DNA from: G963556115 sp963675945
GTDB lineage: Bacteria > Planctomycetota > SZUA-567
NCBI GenBank assembly: GCA_963675945.1
Contig: OY780932.1
Location: 248,001 to 312,000, forward strand
Direction of reading: 5' to 3'
Length of the DNA: 64,000 nt
The position numbers and the translations under genes were made by a program. Shown here in pieces: positions 34,373 to 42,709 of this stretch (position 1 is its first letter; each line of letters begins with the position of its first letter). The notes under the pieces are model-generated. The model was not told where the DNA came from. It did no database searches and worked only from the letters and a program-made list of their open reading frames with translations.

Positions 34373-35266
34373 TTAAACCTTTCCTTTCTTCTGCATGCGT
34401 TTGTAATTTGCCATAATCTTATTGACCTTCAGCTTTGGATTTGATATTTCATCGATTGAGAAATTAATCAGGGTCAGTCCTGCTCCGAGCAATATCAATC
34501 CCAAACACGGCCCCAGCAACTCCCACCATGCTCCGACTCGCAACGCCGCCGAGTTTTGGGCATTGAAAAGCATAATTCCCCAAGTAGTCGATAACGGATC
34601 GCCAAAGCCCAAAAATTCAAGTGTCGCTTCCGCCATTATCGCATAAATAACCGTGCCGACGAAGAGGCTACTGAGAATAGACATCATATTCGGCATCACC
34701 TCAAAGAAAAGCCGGCGAAATCTCGTCTCCCCGAGCGTCTCGGACGCATAGACAAACTCCCGGGTACGGATACTCATCGCTTGACTCCGAATTACTCTCG
34801 CTCCCCAAGCCCAGGAGGTCAGCCCGATTATCAATCCAATATAGATTGGGCTTATCTTACCGAGCATCGACGCCATCACCAGAATCAACGGCACATTCGG
34901 TATTACCATCACAATGTTTATAACCGTAGCGATAATATTATCTACAATTCCCCCGAAGTAACCCGCACAGGTACCAATAACCATGGCCAAAAAGAGAGTT
35001 ATTGCTGCAGCGACCACTCCAACTACAATTGAAGTTCTACCACCATACAACGTCTGCGCAAAGACATCACGACCAAGTTGGGTTGTTCCTAATACATGAT
35101 TTATCGATGGCGGCTCATGCTGTCCGGATAGTCGAGCGACCGGATCATGAGAGGTAATAAGCGGAGCGGCCGCACAACTTAGGATCACAATCAGCAGAAT
35201 TCCAAGCCCCACTGCAAATTTTAAGTTCTGCCTGAGAAATTTTACAAAATTATTTATTCTTGTCAT
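34373..35266 (-). CDS. Opp/Dpp-type ABC transporter permease (DppC-like)
   Basis: The 297-aa permease has an N-terminal membrane helix (AVGLGILLIVILSCAAAPLI), the OppC_N motif TSHDPVARLSGQHEPPS followed by HVLGTTQLGRDVFAQTLYGG, five further helices and the EAA loop (YASETLGETRFRRLFFEVMP), which contacts the ATPases. It abuts the DppB-like gene with no intergenic base (35266/35267). Confidence 0.92.
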   Translation of the reverse strand: MTRINNFVKFLRQNLKFAVGLGILLIVILSCAAAPLITSHDPVARLSGQHEPPSINHVLGTTQLGRDVFAQTLYGGRTSIVVGVVAAAITLFLAMVIGTCAGYFGGIVDNIIATVINIVMVIPNVPLILVMASMLGKISPIYIGLIIGLTSWAWGARVIRSQAMSIRTREFVYASETLGETRFRRLFFEVMPNMMSILSSLFVGTVIYAIMAEATLEFLGFGDPLSTTWGIMLFNAQNSAALRVGAWWELLGPCLGLILLGAGLTLINFSIDEISNPKLKVNKIMANYKRMQKKGKV

Positions 35267-36268
35267 TTACTTCTTCCCCTGCCTTCTAAGTCTTGGATCA
35301 AGTAAGTATACCACGATATCTGCGAAGATATTCATACAAAGAACGAGCGTGGTAATCAATAGCAGCAATCCCTGAATCAACGGATAGTCTCTGGCTGCAA
35401 GCGCCTGGAACATGAGCAGCCCCAGCCCCGGATAATTGAAGATCATCTCAACGACAATAGACCCACCGAATATATACCCCATACTCATAGCGAAAGTTGT
35501 AACCAATGGCAGCAACGCATTACGCGCTCCATACCCCAACATCACCTGCGTATCGGGCACTCCCTTACCCCAACCCATAACAATATAATCCTCACCGAGC
35601 TGATTGATCATATTCGCCCGCATCACCATTATATTGCTTAGACTAGTAACAATAATAGCACTTGCCGGCAATACCGCATAATACAATGCACTCTTGATAA
35701 ACGGCAAATTCAGACCCGGTTCCAGACTCCAGTCATACGCATCGTACGAACCGCCGGGAGGAAATATCTTCAACTGACTGGCAAAGATCATATAAAGCAG
35801 CAGCGCAGTTACAATAGCGGGAATATTGGCGAGTATCTGTCCGGTGATAGTCACTATGCTATCGAAATACCCCCCCCGGTTCCATGCTGCCAGAATGCCC
35901 AGAAAGGTAGTAATTAGATAAGAGATAATTACCGAACCACCAACCAGAAATAATGTCCACGGCAGGTAATCAGCAATTACATTCAATACTGGGCGCGGAT
36001 AATACTTTAGCGATATCCCCCAGTCTCCGGTAAGCATACTTCCAATATAATCCAGATAGCTCTTCCAGAGAGGCTGATCAACAAAACCAAAGAGTTTTTC
36101 TATTGCCTTAACCGTCTCCGCACTGATATTCCCCCCCCCGGAATACAATGATGCAATATACGACTGCACCGGATCCCCCGGCATCATTCGGGGCAAAAAG
36201 AAATTAATCGTAATAGCGGCGAAGAATGCTATAAAATAGAATCCGAACCGCTGTAAGAAATATCTCAT
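35267..36268 (-). CDS. Opp/Dpp-type ABC transporter permease (DppB-like)
   Basis: The 333-aa permease has the N-terminal helix FGFYFIAFFAAITINFFLPR with the MPGDPVQ motif and the EAA-like loop VMGWGKGVPDTQVMLGYGAR, then the conserved GGSIVVEMIFNYPGLGLLM. The start is placed at ATG 36268 because GAGGA precedes it and the protein then begins MRYFLQRFGF, as DppB proteins do; the frame is open 36 codons further upstream. The binding-protein gene lies 243 bp upstream, separated by a long hairpin. Confidence 0.9.
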   Translation of the reverse strand: MRYFLQRFGFYFIAFFAAITINFFLPRMMPGDPVQSYIASLYSGGGNISAETVKAIEKLFGFVDQPLWKSYLDYIGSMLTGDWGISLKYYPRPVLNVIADYLPWTLFLVGGSVIISYLITTFLGILAAWNRGGYFDSIVTITGQILANIPAIVTALLLYMIFASQLKIFPPGGSYDAYDWSLEPGLNLPFIKSALYYAVLPASAIIVTSLSNIMVMRANMINQLGEDYIVMGWGKGVPDTQVMLGYGARNALLPLVTTFAMSMGYIFGGSIVVEMIFNYPGLGLLMFQALAARDYPLIQGLLLLITTLVLCMNIFADIVVYLLDPRLRRQGKK

Positions 36269-36437
36269 ACTTTCCTCATTCCTTAAATCTAACCAACAAG
36301 CGCCCAAAAGCGCAAATATTATTTTATTCAGAACCCTACAGAACCTGCATTTTCTGCCGTTCCAATTTATTTTCAAATTATAATATTAAAATAAATACTG
36401 GATATTGTACTGAAGCTAGTACTAACGCGCTGGTGAA

Positions 36438-36491
36438 ATAACCTGCACATTGATGAAAACTTATGTAATAATATACCAATGTACAGGTTAT
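36438..36491 (-). promoter_or_regulatory. Intercistronic hairpin between binding-protein and permease genes
   Basis: Arms 36477-36491 and 36438-36452 (ATAACCTG-x-ACATTG) form a 15-bp stem with one G-T type mismatch and a 24-nt loop, starting 20 bp after the binding-protein stop codon. No T-run follows. Such stems commonly protect the binding-protein mRNA from 3' decay and give it higher expression than the permease genes. Confidence 0.6.
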
Positions 36492-36511
36492 CTGTGTTTT
36501 GAGGTGAAAAT

Positions 36512-38191
36512 TTATTCTTGAACAGGCTCTAATTGTAGCAGGTGGTATACTCTATCACTTACGTGTGCCAAGGCAGGATCGATATATGGGTCATCTGCAT
36601 TAGCCCAACCTTTAAAGCGTGAAGTATTATACACAAACCAGTCACCATTATAATACAATGGAATATGCGGTACATTCTGGGCATAGTACATCTCAATCTC
36701 TCCCGCAATCTTCTGCTGCTCGGCTTCGGTTGTAGCTGTCTTGAGCTTTTCGATAAGCGCATCGCGTTCAGGATTATCATCCTTGGTCAGATTTGACGAC
36801 CACCAGACAATACTGTCAAAATATGGCTTGGTCATAGTCTGTTCATAGAACTTATAGACAGTTGGCAGCAGATTGTTACCACAGAACTGAGCATCAAAAT
36901 CCCCGGTCGGCCAAGCCGCGACATAAGCATTTACCTCGGGTGTAGCAACACTGGCGTTAATACCGGCCTTACGCAGACCTTCAACCGCGATCTGACAGTT
37001 ATTCACCCAGTCGGTCCAACCACTTGGCACCTGGATATCAAACTTGATAGGTGTTCCGTCAGGGTTCTCAACATAACCATCGCTATTAACATCTTTAAAA
37101 CCAGCCTCTGCCAGAATCTTCTTAGCCTTTGGAATATCATACTGATAGTATTCTTCCCAAACCTTATCCGCTTCCGGGTTACGCCACTTCCAGAGTGAGG
37201 GGCAGAGTCCGGTTGCAGGGTTGCCACCCTTTACATAACCGTACGCGCCGATATTCATCATGTCTTCACGGTTCATACAGAGAGAGAACGCTTTTCTAAA
37301 ATCAACATTATTAAACGCCTTGCGATTATTCTCATTCTTGGTCTGCATATTCATGGCGATGCGCACACCATCACGTGAAGGGAACCAATACTTCTTGGTA
37401 TCACTGCCACCAACATAGATCTTTTCAATCTCAGGGATAAAGATATGCGCCCAGTCGATCTTACCAGACATCAGCATATCATACGCAGCATCGTTTGAGT
37501 TATACTGCGGCCAAGCCATCTGATCAATCTTGAGTTTATCGGCCTGCCAATAATGTGGATTTCTTCCCATGATAAAGAGCTGCGGATTGAAGCGTACAAC
37601 CTCCGTGAGTGGTCCGGTACCTACTGGTTCCTTGATTACCGCCTTGGTCGGTTCAGCTATCTTCGACCAGACATGCTCCGGCACCATCCAGACCTCATTG
37701 AGAACCGGACTCTCGCCAAACGCATTCTTCTCACTCAGGATGAGTTCTACAGTATAATCATCAACTTTTTTAACTTCTTTAAGCTTGCCGCCTTCTCCCC
37801 ACATACCGCTATAATCGGTCTCAGGATGTTCCTTGAAGTAATTATAAGTAAAGACCACATCATCAGCATTAAAGTCCTCACCATCACTCCACTTCACACC
37901 CTTTCTGAGTTTCAAAACTACAGTCTGAAGATCATCCTGCAACTCAACATCTTCTGCCAGCCATGGAATCTCTTCATTATTGAGCCCATTGTAAATAACC
38001 AGCGGCTCATAAACAAAGCCCTTATAAGCTTCAAGAATATTTGAGAATGGATTGAAATTCTGGTTCCAACCAGACACAGACTGCTGCAACACAGAAATTG
38101 TCACCGGTTTTTTAGCACTAGCATTCTCCACAGTACCAAAACCTAGTATGCACACACATACCAGTAGCGACAGCATAGCTCGCTTAAGCAT
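36512..38191 (-). CDS. Extracellular solute-binding protein family 5 (oligosaccharide/peptide ABC)
   Basis: The start is ATG 38191, since GGAGGTG lies 7 bp upstream. That gives 559 aa with a signal peptide MLKRAMLSLLVCVCILGFG cleaved near ENASA-KK. The mature protein has the family 5 pattern: WNQNFNPFSNILEAYKGFVY, the block LQTVVLKLRKGVKWSDGEDF and NADDVVFTYNYFKEHPE. The C-terminus is characteristic (AQNVPHIPLYYNGDWFVYNT). It captures the substrate in the periplasm. Family 5 proteins bind peptides, nickel or, in several anaerobes and thermophiles, beta-linked oligosaccharides. A GH1 beta-glucosidase at the end of the operon favours cello- or laminari-oligosaccharide. Confidence 0.92.
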   Translation of the reverse strand: MLKRAMLSLLVCVCILGFGTVENASAKKPVTISVLQQSVSGWNQNFNPFSNILEAYKGFVYEPLVIYNGLNNEEIPWLAEDVELQDDLQTVVLKLRKGVKWSDGEDFNADDVVFTYNYFKEHPETDYSGMWGEGGKLKEVKKVDDYTVELILSEKNAFGESPVLNEVWMVPEHVWSKIAEPTKAVIKEPVGTGPLTEVVRFNPQLFIMGRNPHYWQADKLKIDQMAWPQYNSNDAAYDMLMSGKIDWAHIFIPEIEKIYVGGSDTKKYWFPSRDGVRIAMNMQTKNENNRKAFNNVDFRKAFSLCMNREDMMNIGAYGYVKGGNPATGLCPSLWKWRNPEADKVWEEYYQYDIPKAKKILAEAGFKDVNSDGYVENPDGTPIKFDIQVPSGWTDWVNNCQIAVEGLRKAGINASVATPEVNAYVAAWPTGDFDAQFCGNNLLPTVYKFYEQTMTKPYFDSIVWWSSNLTKDDNPERDALIEKLKTATTEAEQQKIAGEIEMYYAQNVPHIPLYYNGDWFVYNTSRFKGWANADDPYIDPALAHVSDRVYHLLQLEPVQE

Positions 38192-38303
38192 AGAAGACAC
38201 CTCCAAATTAACAAAAACAAAAAACATGTATTGATCCACAACACATCGATTATCACCCCAAGACTGCTCTATCCACTCGCTTTAATCAACAAGCCTTTTG
38301 TTA

Positions 38304-38317
38304 TGAACGCGCGACCA
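38304..38317. promoter_or_regulatory. Operator-like 14-mer, proximal copy
   Basis: TGAACGCGCGACCA, palindromic at 10 of 14 positions with a central CG core typical of LacI-family sites. It is identical to the copy at 38436-38449, 132 bp away. It lies in the leader of the beta-glucoside operon. Confidence 0.55.
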
Positions 38318-38435
38318 TTGCCTGGTATTTTTTTTCTCTCCAACGACAAAAGGAGAGAATATTATTACATCCGTCAAACAAATTATATAAAAACAAAAGC
38401 AAACTCAAGAAAAATTAAAGTAATCAGACCAGTCG

Positions 38436-38449
38436 TGAACGCGCGACCA
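38436..38449. promoter_or_regulatory. Operator-like 14-mer, distal copy
   Basis: A second exact TGAACGCGCGACCA. Relative to the predicted minus-strand promoter at 38466-38493 it would lie at about +10 to +23, a blocking position. Confidence 0.55.
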
Positions 38450-38465
38450 AAGCTGTATCATTTGA

Positions 38466-38493
38466 AGTATACAATAATTTATTTCTTATGCAA
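38466..38493 (-). promoter_or_regulatory. Probable promoter of the beta-glucoside ABC operon
   Basis: On the minus strand TTGCAT (38493-38488) and TATACT (38471-38466) are separated by 16 bp. The leader to ATG 38191 would be about 270 nt. The rest of the region 38192-38849 is AT-rich and holds no recognisable gene. Confidence 0.5.
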
Positions 38494-38849
38494 ATATGTA
38501 AGCTATTATTTTTCTGATGAACCCGGCTATAATCGTCTAACTCCATGAGATATGAAGTAATACATGATATTTTTTTTTACATATTTCTGTATCAAACATT
38601 AATATTAAGATTAAATTATATAATTAAACCTATACACTTCCGGTCTCCGGCACTGCACTATTGCGCCACATTGCTAATTCACCAAATTCTAACCCCAGCC
38701 CTAAAGAATAATATCCCAGATACAACTTTTAATTAGCTTTAACTTAATAATGCTGATACAATTGCCCATATTAATCAAACATACTAACTAATAACTGTAC
38801 CGACATCTGCAGAATAACACACGAACAAAAAAAAAGGGGGAATAGTTTG

Positions 38850-40124
38850 ATGGTAGAGGAGCTACTTACAATCATAAAAAACATCTTCGCACATAACTCA
38901 TGGGATTTCAATACACTTACCAGTATCTTACTCGCAATCTTCATCCTCTACCTGGGCAAGACTATTTCCGCAAAAATTAACTTTTTAAATCGCCTAAACC
39001 TTCCCGACCCGGTTGTCGGCGGAGTACTCTTTTCTATCTTCACTCTGCTTGTCCACCTATTCTTCAACATCAAGATGAACTTTGACACCACCGCCGGTGA
39101 TTATCTAATGCTGGTATTTTTTGCAACAGTCGGCTTAAACGCCAATCTACGTTTACTCAAGCGCGGAGGAAAGGGGTTGGTTATATTTCTTGGCATCTGC
39201 TTTGTCTTCCTCCTATTCCAAAACTTCATCGGTGTCGGACTGGCTTCCGTCTTCAACCTCGACCCAAGAATTGGTCTTCTCGCCGGTTCGGTAACCCTTA
39301 CCGGTGGTCATGGTACCGGCAAGGTATACGGCGATATGTTTGCATCTTCCTCCACGCCGCTGACTGGAGCGGTAGAGATGGCTATGGCTTGCGCCACCTT
39401 TGGACTAATTCTGGGGGGCATTGTCGGCACCCCGGTATCAAAGTTTCTCATCACCAAGTTCAATCTCTCTCCGACAGCTCTTGAGACCACGGATTCAGTT
39501 GAGATGAAATTCCACTCCAGACGCTATGATGACAAAGAATCAGTCTGCACCGATACCATGCTCAAATCGATACTCCTTATCACTATCTGCATAATTTTCG
39601 GTGGACCGATCGTAGACCTGCTCAATGGCGAAGACTTTATTCTTCCTGGCTTTGTAGGCTGCCTCTTTACCGGGATAATTCTCTGTAATATTCTTACCAT
39701 TAAATCAAAAGAACATATTCATGCCGAGACTCTAGCCGTAATCGGCAATGTCTCCCTGGCAATCTTTCTGGCGATGGCGATGATGAAGATTCGCCTCTGG
39801 GAGCTCGCCCCTCTCGCCGGTTCCCTCAGTATCATTATGCTGGTTCAAACCCTATTCGTTGTTATCTTTGCCGCCACCGTATCCTTTTTCATCATGGGGC
39901 GGGACTATGATTCTGCGATAATCTCCGGCGGTCTCTGCGGTTTCGGACTGGGCAGCACACCAACGGCAATTGCCAATATGGATAGTATTGTCAAGCACTT
40001 TGGCCCAGCCCCACGCGCCTTTCTCATTGTCCCCTTAGTCGGCGCATTCTCACTAGATATCATCAACGCCGTAGTCATACAATGCTATATGGCACTCCCC
40101 TGGTTCAGCGACCTCATAAAATAA
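38850..40124 (+). CDS. gltS: Sodium/glutamate symporter GltS
   Basis: The 424-aa inner-membrane symporter has about ten to twelve helices and the two GltS pore-loop motifs: GSVTLTGGHGTGKVYGDMFA (about 150-170) and GGLCGFGLGSTPTAIANMDS (about 363-382). The first cytoplasmic segment LNLPDPVVGGVLFS is also characteristic. It imports glutamate with Na+. ATG 38850 is used because GGGGG lies 9 bp before it; an extra TTG codon precedes it in frame. Its stop codon overlaps the last codons of the convergent MFS gene by 11 bp. Confidence 0.94.
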   Translation: MVEELLTIIKNIFAHNSWDFNTLTSILLAIFILYLGKTISAKINFLNRLNLPDPVVGGVLFSIFTLLVHLFFNIKMNFDTTAGDYLMLVFFATVGLNANLRLLKRGGKGLVIFLGICFVFLLFQNFIGVGLASVFNLDPRIGLLAGSVTLTGGHGTGKVYGDMFASSSTPLTGAVEMAMACATFGLILGGIVGTPVSKFLITKFNLSPTALETTDSVEMKFHSRRYDDKESVCTDTMLKSILLITICIIFGGPIVDLLNGEDFILPGFVGCLFTGIILCNILTIKSKEHIHAETLAVIGNVSLAIFLAMAMMKIRLWELAPLAGSLSIIMLVQTLFVVIFAATVSFFIMGRDYDSAIISGGLCGFGLGSTPTAIANMDSIVKHFGPAPRAFLIVPLVGAFSLDIINAVVIQCYMALPWFSDLIK

Positions 40125-41334
40125 TCTCGTCGCTGTGCTTTTCCCGTCCGGTAAAGCACAGCATGATAACACAGAAGAGATAACTCAGCGGCACCAAATA
40201 ATACACCGGATTGAGATTATCAAATTCTGTAGCAATAATACCGGTAACCCAAGATAGTACCGAGTAAGCACATACCCCGAATATCGAGAGAAGTATCAGC
40301 ACTACCGTCTTGTCATATTCCGGCAACTGATCAACACAGTAACTCTGAATATACGGCCAGAGCGGGGCTATCGCCAAACCAGAGACAAAGAGCATAACAT
40401 AAAACCAGAGTAGCGTATGAATAAACGGAAAAGTCGAGGTCAAGAGACAGGCACTGAGTCCATATCCCAGGATAAATAACTTAATTTTATCCTGCTTTAC
40501 CAGATAACCACTGACAAACCGTGAAATTATCATACCCACCGCAAAGACACCGACCGCCAGCCCCCCCGCCTCTGCACTCGCTTTAAAATTCAACTGCACA
40601 TAACTCGGAGTCCAGAGTCCAATTATCAATTCAGAGCAAGTTACAAATGAAAGCATACAGATAAATCTCCAGAATTTTGGGGCACGCAGCAGTCTGAGCT
40701 TTACCCTGGCTGCCTCACGCATACTTCCTTCCTCGCCATTCTGTGAAAACATGTCTCCAGACTTCTGAGGTAGAAGCATAATGATCAACGGAATAAGAAC
40801 CGCTGTACTACCTAACAGAAGTACATACCTCCAGGATACCCCTGCCCCCAGCAACACCCCAGCCAAGAGTACAGTAAGAAGCATCCCGACAGACCAGAAC
40901 GAATTTGCAATCGTAATATACTTTCCAGAGTCCTTGGGGTGAAGATCATGGGCTATTGCTGGCGCCAGCCCGATAAGTAGGCTACCTCCCGCCCCGGCAA
41001 GCATCATCATTAAGACAAACATCAGATAAGTCTGGGCAAAAGCCAGAGCCACAATACCGAGAAACAGACCGGTTAAGCTCAGGATATAGGTTATCCGTTT
41101 TCCAAATTTACTGGCGATAAATGAGCCAAAGAGCATCGCTATAACCCCGGTAATTCCCGAGAAGAACTGGATAAGGCCACCTTGAGCAAAACCGCCAGCA
41201 GCCAACGGAAATCCGAGATCATTCGATACCGCCAGCAGAATAACCGGCACTACCTGCATAGTAAAAGCCTCAACAAAGAGCCCCATAAACACCGCCCAGT
41301 CATAACGCCCCAGTTGTAATCTTCGTTTTTGCAT
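40114..41334 (-). CDS. Major facilitator superfamily transporter
   Basis: The 406-aa protein has twelve predicted membrane helices in two halves joined by a charged loop (about 197-217, QKSGDMFSQNGEEGSMREAA). The stretch FGSFIASKFGKRITY corresponds to the MFS motif A region between helices 2 and 3. Family-specific residues that would fix a substrate are not obvious; sugar phosphate, organic acid or drug carriers are possible. Its 3' end overlaps gltS by 11 bp in convergent orientation, an unusually tight arrangement with no room for a terminator. Confidence 0.88.
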   Translation of the reverse strand: MQKRRLQLGRYDWAVFMGLFVEAFTMQVVPVILLAVSNDLGFPLAAGGFAQGGLIQFFSGITGVIAMLFGSFIASKFGKRITYILSLTGLFLGIVALAFAQTYLMFVLMMMLAGAGGSLLIGLAPAIAHDLHPKDSGKYITIANSFWSVGMLLTVLLAGVLLGAGVSWRYVLLLGSTAVLIPLIIMLLPQKSGDMFSQNGEEGSMREAARVKLRLLRAPKFWRFICMLSFVTCSELIIGLWTPSYVQLNFKASAEAGGLAVGVFAVGMIISRFVSGYLVKQDKIKLFILGYGLSACLLTSTFPFIHTLLWFYVMLFVSGLAIAPLWPYIQSYCVDQLPEYDKTVVLILLSIFGVCAYSVLSWVTGIIATEFDNLNPVYYLVPLSYLFCVIMLCFTGREKHSDEIIL

Positions 41335-42059
41335 ACGTAACCTCTCTAACGCTCAAGTACACCCAAAAATATCCTGCAACCTACCGACATCCGACATCAA
41401 AGCACCGACTGTGTTACTTCAAACAAAACCAGGTCTTTTCTGTGGCCGCAAATTATGCAACAAAACAAAAGCACATTCAAATAAAAAATCCCCAAAAATA
41501 AAAAAATACGCAAGATAGCAATAATTGTTGTTTTGCGAACTAACCCACACTCCAAAAACGTAACATATTAATTGCAAAGAAGATATAATTTTATTCATTT
41601 CACGCAAAATATCTTACTATAACCTCGTCGCCCAATATCAGCACCGACTATAACCAAGGCATTCTTGCCAGTATTACTACCAACGATTAAATCCATACCT
41701 CTCCACTCCAGCGCAACACCATTTTAGCCCATGGACTTATTAATTGCATTTAAAGAATATCAATATTAGTCTCAGTACCCCACACGTTTCTGCAAAAGTC
41801 AATATTACTCCGAGCTTGCAGCAGAATTATCTGCTACTTTGAAACAAAAACATACCTATACTATTTCCAAAGCTCCGGTCGAACCAGCACTCAGCTTCCA
41901 AGCAGCGCCTGCAACTTACTTATCGGCTCGTGCTTAGTGATTCAGCAAATTATGCTATTCAACTCTTCAGGAGTAATTTATCCTTTTCGCTTTTTAATAT
42001 TTATATATTCCTGGTATGAAGGTATAATAACCAATATAGGACAAACTTTGAGGATTATC
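41335..42059. other. Intergenic region between MFS and hxlB-like genes
   Basis: The 725 bp are AT-rich and carry no convincing gene. A -10-like TATAAT (42023-42028) lies about 30 bp before the hxlB start, with no clear -35. A 62-codon frame at 41419-41607 (-) has low-complexity, Cys/Phe-rich content and no clear ribosome site. Confidence 0.5.
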
Positions 42060-42593
42060 ATGGATCATCGAAAGCGACTGCACACCATCATTGACGAGTA
42101 TAGATTTGGTCTTGAAACGATTGATAGCGATAATATCAGATTATTAGCGCAGAAAATTGCCAACGCGCAACGGGTATTCCTGTTAGCAGCAGGCCGAACA
42201 CGCTGTGTTATCGAGATGTTCGCCATGCGCCTGGCACAATCAGACATCAAGGCATATATCGTCGGAGCGGCTACTACCCCGGCCATAATGGAGGAAGATC
42301 TCCTCATCTGTGCTTCCGGCAGTGGTGAGACCACTGGGGTAATAACTCTGGTCGAGAAAGCCAAGAGCTTCAACCCTATCATCTTTGCCCTTACCGCCAA
42401 TCCGGGATCGACGCTGGCAAAACTTGCCGACTACGCCCTACAACTCCCTCCGCTGGAGAATTCCACCCAGATCTTGGGAAATTATGCCGAGACCTGTTTA
42501 CTATTTATTCTAGATCAGGTAATAGAATCCATAATTGATAATTCCAACAAGTCAATTCACGACCTCAAGTCAAACCATGCCAATATCGAATAA
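42060..42593 (+). CDS. hxlB: 6-phospho-3-hexuloisomerase-like SIS-domain protein
   Basis: The 177-aa protein has a single SIS sugar isomerase domain: RVFLLAAGRTRCVIEMFAMR, the block YIVGAATTPAIMEEDLLICA and SGSGETTGVITLVEKAK (phosphate-binding SGSGET), then FALTANPGSTLAKLAD and the C-terminal SNHANIE, which matches the HHANLE end of HxlB proteins. HxlB converts 3-hexulose-6-phosphate to fructose-6-phosphate in the ribulose monophosphate pathway or its reverse for pentose synthesis. The synthase partner HxlA is not adjacent. ATG 42060 was chosen because GAGG lies upstream; the frame is open for 41 codons before it, but those residues resemble no family member. A different sugar-phosphate substrate is possible. 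Confidence 0.78.
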   Translation: MDHRKRLHTIIDEYRFGLETIDSDNIRLLAQKIANAQRVFLLAAGRTRCVIEMFAMRLAQSDIKAYIVGAATTPAIMEEDLLICASGSGETTGVITLVEKAKSFNPIIFALTANPGSTLAKLADYALQLPPLENSTQILGNYAETCLLFILDQVIESIIDNSNKSIHDLKSNHANIE

Positions 42594-42709
42594 CCGCACA
42601 TACTGGTTTACGCAAGCGCTGCCACGCCCAGCATGACTCAATAAGCCATGATTTTCCTGTATATCCGCCCCAGCAGAAGCTACCCGCACTTTGATTTCAG
42701 GCATTACCA

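Noticed and set aside
41419..41607. 62-codon minus-strand frame between the MFS and hxlB-like genes
   Set aside because: Hydrophobic low-complexity content and no convincing ribosome site.
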